A stretch of DNA of 64,000 nucleotides from Nitrospira sp. ST-bin5 (GTDB lineage: Bacteria; Nitrospirota; Nitrospiria; Nitrospirales; Nitrospiraceae). Each line of letters opens with the position of its first letter. Within the stretch, counting starts at the first letter, position 1. Shown here piece by piece: positions 59,328-64,000 of this stretch. The stretch spans positions 1-64,000 of the forward strand of contig MSXN01000024.1 of the NCBI GenBank assembly GCA_002083555.1, read 5' to 3'. The position numbers and the translations under genes are program-made. The notes beneath the pieces are model-generated. The model was not told where the DNA came from. It ran no database searches and saw only the letters and a program-made list of their open reading frames with translations.

Positions 59328-61928
59328 GTGGATATGAACACAATGACCATGAAACTCCAGGAAGCTCTGCAAACGGCTTCGTCGCATGCCATGCGCCGCA
59401 GTCACCAGGGCATCGACGTCGAGCACCTGTTGCTCGCGCTCCTCGATCAGGAAGGTGGCACCACATCCACACTGCTGGAACAAGCCGGTGTGGCACTCTC
59501 CGCCGTTCGTCAGGCCACCGATCAGGCGCTCGGTAAATTGCCTCAGGTACAGGGTGCGAGCGGTGGTCCCGGGCAAGTGCATGTCACCAACCGCCTGAGT
59601 CAGGTGCTCAGCAAAGCCGAAGATGAAAAAACAGCTTTGAAGGACGACTATCTCAGCGTCGAGCACGTGTTGCTCGCCATGGTTCAAGAAGGCGGCATCT
59701 TCAAGAAACTGGGAGTGACGCGAGATCGACTGTTGTCCGGCTTACAGCAAGTGCGCGGCAATCAGCGGGTGACTACTCAAGATCCCGAAAGCACCTACCA
59801 ATCGCTCGAAAAATACGGCCGTGATCTGACGCGTGCTGCGGGGCAGGGAAAGCTCGATCCAGTCATTGGACGAGATGATGAAATTCGCCGCGTGATTCAA
59901 ATTCTTTCTCGACGGACCAAGAACAATCCCGTCCTGATCGGTGAGCCCGGTGTGGGTAAGACTGCCATCGTCGAAGGGCTGGCCATCCGGATCATCAAGG
60001 GAGATGTCCCGGAAGGACTGAAACAGAAACGGGTCATTACGTTAGATATGGGATCACTGGTGGCCGGCGCGAAGTTTCGCGGCGAATTCGAAGAACGGCT
60101 CAAGGCCGTCCTTAAAGAAGTTCAATCTTCGCAGGGACAAATTCTGCTGTTCATCGACGAATTGCACACCGTCGTCGGAGCCGGTGCCGCCGAGGGCTCG
60201 ATGGATGCGGCGAACTTGCTCAAACCCATGCTCGCGCGCGGTGAGCTGCACCTCATCGGAGCCACCACCCTCGATGAGTACCGCAAACATATCGAAAAAG
60301 ATGCTGCGCTTGAACGGCGCTTCCAGACGGTCCTGGTCGATCAACCGTCCGTCGAGGATACGATCTCGATCCTGCGCGGTCTGAAGGAGCGCTACGAAGT
60401 TCACCATGGCGTGCGCATTAAGGATGGTGCCCTGGTGGCGGCGGCGAAGCTATCGAACCGCTACATTGCCGATCGTTTTCTGCCGGACAAAGCCATCGAC
60501 CTGGTCGATGAAGCGGCGGCGCGGTTGAGGACAGAGATCGATAGTCTGCCGGCTGAATTGGATGAAGTCTCTCGAAAAGTGCTTCAGCTGGAAATCGAGC
60601 GCGAGGCGCTCCGGAAAGAAAAAGATCAAGCGAGTGCCGCTCGGCTGGCTACGCTCGAAACCGAGCTTGCAGAGAAGCAGAACACCGTTCACACGCTTAA
60701 GACTCAGTGGGATTCAGAGAAGGCATCGGTCGGACGTCTTCGGAAGACCAGAGAAGCAATTGAAGAAGTGAAGCTGAAAATTGAGCAGGCCGAGCGAGCC
60801 TACGATCTTAATCGTGTCGCGGAGCTTCGCTATGGAGACCTTCCCCGTTTAGAACGCGAACTCGCCGCTGAACAAACGTCTTTGGGGAAGAAGCAGGATC
60901 AGAACCGGTTACTCAAGGAAGAAGTCGACGAAGATGAAATTGCCACCGTTGTGAGCCGCTGGACCGGAATCCCCGTTTCACGATTAATGGAGGGCGAGTC
61001 CGACAAACTGCTCAAACTTGAGGATCTCCTGCATCAACGGGTCATCGGTCAAGACGAAGGTGTGCGTGCGGTGGCCGACGCAGTGCTGCGGGCGCGGTCC
61101 GGGATCAAAGATCCCAACCGGCCGATCGGATCGTTCCTCTTTCTCGGTCCGACCGGTGTGGGGAAAACCGAGTTGGCGAGAGCGCTGGCGACCGTGCTGT
61201 TCGATGACGAGAGCAACCTGATTCGTATCGATATGTCCGAGTATATGGAGAAACACACCGTCGCCCGTTTGATTGGAGCACCTCCTGGCTATGTGGGATT
61301 TGAGGAAGGCGGTCAGTTGACTGAGGCGGTACGCCGGCGCCCGTTCTCCGTCGTGCTCTTCGATGAAATCGAGAAGGCGCACCACGACGTCTTCAATGTG
61401 TTTTTGCAAATCCTGGACGATGGCCGACTGACGGATTCCCAAGGCCGGACGGTCGACTTCAAGAATACCGTCCTGATCATGACGTCGAACATCGGCAGTC
61501 CGCAGATCCTTGAGGCGCAACAGACCGGAGCCTCCTATGATGAGATGCGGTCAGTCGTGATGGGAGAGCTGCGGCAGCATTTCCGTCCCGAGTTTCTCAA
61601 TCGCGTGGACGAAACCGTCGTTTTCCACCCACTGGCGACTGAGCAGCTTGTGAAGATTGTGGAGATTCAGCTGGAACGGTTGCGGGGACGACTGGCCGAA
61701 CGGCGCATTCAGCTGGCCATTACCCCGGCAGCTCTCGCCTATCTGGGAGAACGCGGCTACGATCCGGTCTACGGCGCGCGCCCGCTCAAGCGGCTCATTC
61801 AGCAGGAGCTGGAAACGCCGCTTGCACGGCTCTTAGTAAAAGGAGAATTGCGCGACGGTGAAACCGCGTCGATAGACCGGAAAGAGAACGCGCTGGTAAT
61901 TATCCCGACTGTGACAGCGGAGGGCTGA
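59328..61928 (+). CDS. clpB: Disaggregase chaperone ClpB
   Basis: 866 aa, full length. Clp_N repeats (about 1-145), first AAA+ with GEPGVGKT (about 205) and DELHTVVGAGAAEG, coiled-coil middle domain (about 410-530), second AAA+ with GPTGVGKT (about 607), FDEIEKAH, and the C-terminal domain ending in the usual RPLKRLIQQELETPLA. It pulls proteins out of aggregates with DnaK. A GTG start at 59328 fits the spacing (7 bases) from GGAGG better than ATG 59334. No CIRCE element is visible. Confidence 0.95.
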   Translation: MDMNTMTMKLQEALQTASSHAMRRSHQGIDVEHLLLALLDQEGGTTSTLLEQAGVALSAVRQATDQALGKLPQVQGASGGPGQVHVTNRLSQVLSKAEDEKTALKDDYLSVEHVLLAMVQEGGIFKKLGVTRDRLLSGLQQVRGNQRVTTQDPESTYQSLEKYGRDLTRAAGQGKLDPVIGRDDEIRRVIQILSRRTKNNPVLIGEPGVGKTAIVEGLAIRIIKGDVPEGLKQKRVITLDMGSLVAGAKFRGEFEERLKAVLKEVQSSQGQILLFIDELHTVVGAGAAEGSMDAANLLKPMLARGELHLIGATTLDEYRKHIEKDAALERRFQTVLVDQPSVEDTISILRGLKERYEVHHGVRIKDGALVAAAKLSNRYIADRFLPDKAIDLVDEAAARLRTEIDSLPAELDEVSRKVLQLEIEREALRKEKDQASAARLATLETELAEKQNTVHTLKTQWDSEKASVGRLRKTREAIEEVKLKIEQAERAYDLNRVAELRYGDLPRLERELAAEQTSLGKKQDQNRLLKEEVDEDEIATVVSRWTGIPVSRLMEGESDKLLKLEDLLHQRVIGQDEGVRAVADAVLRARSGIKDPNRPIGSFLFLGPTGVGKTELARALATVLFDDESNLIRIDMSEYMEKHTVARLIGAPPGYVGFEEGGQLTEAVRRRPFSVVLFDEIEKAHHDVFNVFLQILDDGRLTDSQGRTVDFKNTVLIMTSNIGSPQILEAQQTGASYDEMRSVVMGELRQHFRPEFLNRVDETVVFHPLATEQLVKIVEIQLERLRGRLAERRIQLAITPAALAYLGERGYDPVYGARPLKRLIQQELETPLARLLVKGELRDGETASIDRKENALVIIPTVTAEG

Positions 61929-61953
61929 TCGCTGATGGGCGGTCGGACTTGCG

Positions 61954-62379
61954 CTACCCGAGTTTGACCGCACCGCCGTTGACGTCCTGTGTCGTGCCGC
62001 TGGCTCGAAGCTTGTCGATTTTCCATTCTTTCGAAGACACTTCCAGCAGGTGCCCCTTCATTGTGGGGAATTCACCCTTGGAAAATACCACCACGTTCGG
62101 CGCTTTCACGTCGAACTGAAGCAAAACTTTCCCAGAGGTCGATTCCTTCAACGTCACCGTCTTGGGGGTTTTCGTCACATCATAGGCCCGTCGTTCATTG
62201 AACATAATGGTGCTGTCCACCAACTTGACAAGCATTTTGCCCGTCTGGTCGAACAGCGCGAAGTTCAGCAGTATTGCTCCCGTCGAGCGGTGTTGTGCGA
62301 CCTGGATGAGCGGCACCCCCTCAACTTCTATTGTGCCGTCTGTATTGCGATAGAGATTCGATCCGACTTCAAGATCCAT
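61954..62379 (-). CDS. Conserved-looking hypothetical protein
   Basis: 141 aa, cytoplasmic, beta-rich (VEGVPLIQVAQHRSTGAILLNFALFDQTGKML). It resembles domains that cap or hold membrane- or phage-related proteins, but I cannot name a family. Convergent with clpB (26 bp between stops). Confidence 0.55.
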   Translation of the reverse strand: MDLEVGSNLYRNTDGTIEVEGVPLIQVAQHRSTGAILLNFALFDQTGKMLVKLVDSTIMFNERRAYDVTKTPKTVTLKESTSGKVLLQFDVKAPNVVVFSKGEFPTMKGHLLEVSSKEWKIDKLRASGTTQDVNGGAVKLG

Positions 62380-62424
62380 GGTTCCCCTCGTGTGACCAAC
62401 CGTCAGTAAAAATTCATGCTGCCG

Positions 62425-62628
62425 TTACGACTTCTTGATGCGATCGAGAATTAAAGCGATACAGCCGCCGAGAAGGCCACCGCCGATAATGGTCGTCAGC
62501 AGTTCCGCCAGCTTGAGCGTCCAGACCGACCCCTGAGCCTGCATGACATCACGGATACCGCCCTGCAGCATCAGCACCGAGAGTGCCATCGTCGCTCCAA
62601 CGATGAACCACCAGAGAAAGACTTTCAT
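62425..62628 (-). CDS. Small two-helix membrane protein
   Basis: 67 aa from ATG 62628 (a GTG at 62640 is possible). Two hydrophobic helices (FLWWFIVGATMALSVLML and LLTTIIGGGLLGGCIALIL) and a basic end (RIKKS). It lies directly after comM on the same strand. Function unknown. Confidence 0.55.
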   Translation of the reverse strand: MKVFLWWFIVGATMALSVLMLQGGIRDVMQAQGSVWTLKLAELLTTIIGGGLLGGCIALILDRIKKS

Positions 62629-62646
62629 TGTCGTCAGCACGACCTG

Positions 62647-64000
62647 TCACACCTCAATCGCCCGATCGAGCGCCCGATACTGAATCGCTTCCGCGACATG
62701 AACGGTCTCAATCTTATCAGAGTCCGCTAAATCAGCAATGGTCCTCGCGACACGTAAAATCCGCCCATGGGCGCGGGCTGACAGATTGAGCCTCGCCATC
62801 GCCTGCTCCAGTAGTTCTTGAGGCCCGGCCGCAAGCCCACAATACCGCTTCACGAGTCGAGGCTTCAACTGGGCATTCGTATAGATACCGTCGTCACGAT
62901 ATCGCACCTGCTGCCGCACGCGCGCCGCGAGTACCCGCGCGCGAATCGCGGCAGAACTCTCCGTTTGAGGCTGCTCATGGCGCAACTCACGAATCGGCAC
63001 CGGCGGTACTTCCAGGTGCAGATCCAGCCGGTCGAGCAAAGGGCCGGAGAGCTTGGCGCGATAACGGCGGATTTGCGGCACCGTACAGACACAAGGCCGC
63101 GACCGGTCACCATAATATCCACAGGGACAGGGATTCATGGCCGCGATCAGCATGAAGCGGGCCGGATACCGTATCGTTCCGCTGGCCCTCGTGAGTGTCA
63201 CATGACCGTCTTCGAGCGGTTGCCGCAATCCTTCCAACACGGGACGCTTGAACTCCGGCGATTCATCCAGGAAGAGCACGCCGTTATGCGCGAGCGACAC
63301 CTCGCCAGGTTTCGGAACGGCCCCACCTCCCACTAAGCCGGCATCGGAAATACTATGATGCGGGGCTCGAAATGGTCGTACCATTAGCAAGGGTCGATCC
63401 GGCGGCAGCTGTCCGGCCACACTATGGACTCTGGTCGTTTCAATTGCTTCGTCCAGCTCCATAATTGGGAGAATCGACGGGAGACGGCGCGCCAGCATCG
63501 TCTTTCCTGATCCCGGCGGCCCCACCATCAGGAGATTGTGGCCGCCGGCCGCAGCGACTTCCAGCGCCCGTTTCGCATGATCCTGTCCGCGTACGTCGGC
63601 ATAATCTTCATCATCCGCCGGCCGTAAGGACTCGAGATGCTTCAGGTTCGACATGCAGGCATTGAGCGGCTGGCTTCCTTTCAGGAACTCGACGGCTTCC
63701 GGCAACGTATGGACTGGATAGGCGTTCACTCCTTCAACGAGCGCCGCTTCGGTTCCATTCGCGGCAGGCAGCAGAAGATCATAGCCTTTGCGGCAGGCCA
63801 GTCCGAACGACAACGCGCCGGTGATGGGTTTGATGCGGCCGTCAAGCGAGAGCTCGCCCAACAACACTCGCCGGTCCAGTGCCTCCGGCGGAATCACCTC
63901 TTCCGCAACGAGAATCCCGATGGCAATGGCCAAATCGAGGCCGGAGCCTTCTTTCTTGATGCCTGCGGGGGCAAGATTGACGGTAATGCGCTTGGCAGGA
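62647..64000 (-). CDS. comM: ComM/YifB-type Mg-chelatase-like AAA+ ATPase, partial
   Basis: The 3' 450 codons are present; the 5' end lies beyond the window edge, in frame with the last codon at 63999. Walker A GPPGSGKTMLARRLP, a Walker B-like VLFLDESPEF, AMNPCPCGYYGD (the Cys-rich insert of the family) and SGPLLDRLDL are visible. The upstream part AITGALSFGLACR fits the N-terminal Lon-like domain. In other bacteria ComM is a hexameric helicase that extends strand invasion during natural transformation. Confidence 0.92.
   Translation of the reverse strand, partial: PAKRITVNLAPAGIKKEGSGLDLAIAIGILVAEEVIPPEALDRRVLLGELSLDGRIKPITGALSFGLACRKGYDLLLPAANGTEAALVEGVNAYPVHTLPEAVEFLKGSQPLNACMSNLKHLESLRPADDEDYADVRGQDHAKRALEVAAAGGHNLLMVGPPGSGKTMLARRLPSILPIMELDEAIETTRVHSVAGQLPPDRPLLMVRPFRAPHHSISDAGLVGGGAVPKPGEVSLAHNGVLFLDESPEFKRPVLEGLRQPLEDGHVTLTRASGTIRYPARFMLIAAMNPCPCGYYGDRSRPCVCTVPQIRRYRAKLSGPLLDRLDLHLEVPPVPIRELRHEQPQTESSAAIRARVLAARVRQQVRYRDDGIYTNAQLKPRLVKRYCGLAAGPQELLEQAMARLNLSARAHGRILRVARTIADLADSDKIETVHVAEAIQYRALDRAIEV

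Overview
The window looks like a chromosomal segment of a Gram-negative, GC-rich bacterium, most likely a Nitrospira-type member of Nitrospirota. This is inferred from the gene set: a complete-looking anaerobic-type cobalamin operon with BluB, a GlrK/lipoprotein/GlrR-type two-component system, ClpB, and small secreted proteins of the surface-adhesin-E kind. It is not proven by any marker gene, and no rRNA or intact tRNA gene is visible.

Three stable blocks alternate with mobile or decaying DNA. (1) 1-19.9 kb is accessory. It holds a two-gene minus-strand operon of a SNF2-type helicase and a dynamin-like GTPase (560-5688), which is a candidate defence module. It also holds an intact non-autonomous IS21-type transposon with 5-bp target duplications that carries an Mrr-like nuclease gene (7330-9569), non-coding purine-rich repeats, plasmid- or phage-like genes, a dnaN paralogue with two in-frame stop codons, and a minus-strand array of Zn-ribbon/HNH genes. 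Genes of that array share a leader and a hairpin just after the stop codon. (2) 19.9-38.2 kb is core metabolism. A TonB receptor and a NiCoT-type cobalt/nickel transporter sit with a tightly overlapping operon for cobalt insertion, corrin ring building, amidation and lower-ligand synthesis. One cobalamin riboswitch lies in front of the operon and another in front of the receptor. (3) 38.2-54 kb is again accessory. It has a TacA/TacT-type toxin-antitoxin pair, a second copy of the HNH-array gene families (41.9-43.8 kb), small lipoproteins and broken genes, and an integrative element bounded by 48-bp direct repeats of a tRNA-Thr(TGU) 3' half (49501-52129). Next to it is a toxin-antitoxin-chaperone (SecB-like) operon. 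(4) 54.2-64 kb is core: glrR, a lipoprotein, glrK, a membrane protein, clpB, two small genes and a comM/yifB gene cut by the window end.

Two themes run through the accessory DNA. First, a short palindrome (CCGTCGCGACGG, or the variant CAGTCGCGACTG) recurs about a dozen times there; I did not see it in the core blocks. Several copies lie inside genes and add an in-frame Pro-Val-Ala-Thr-Gly-like peptide. Second, at least eight gene-breaking lesions (in-frame TGA, TAG and TAA codons and one- or two-base frameshifts) are confined to these regions, so much of the island DNA is decaying, or the assembly has indel errors there.
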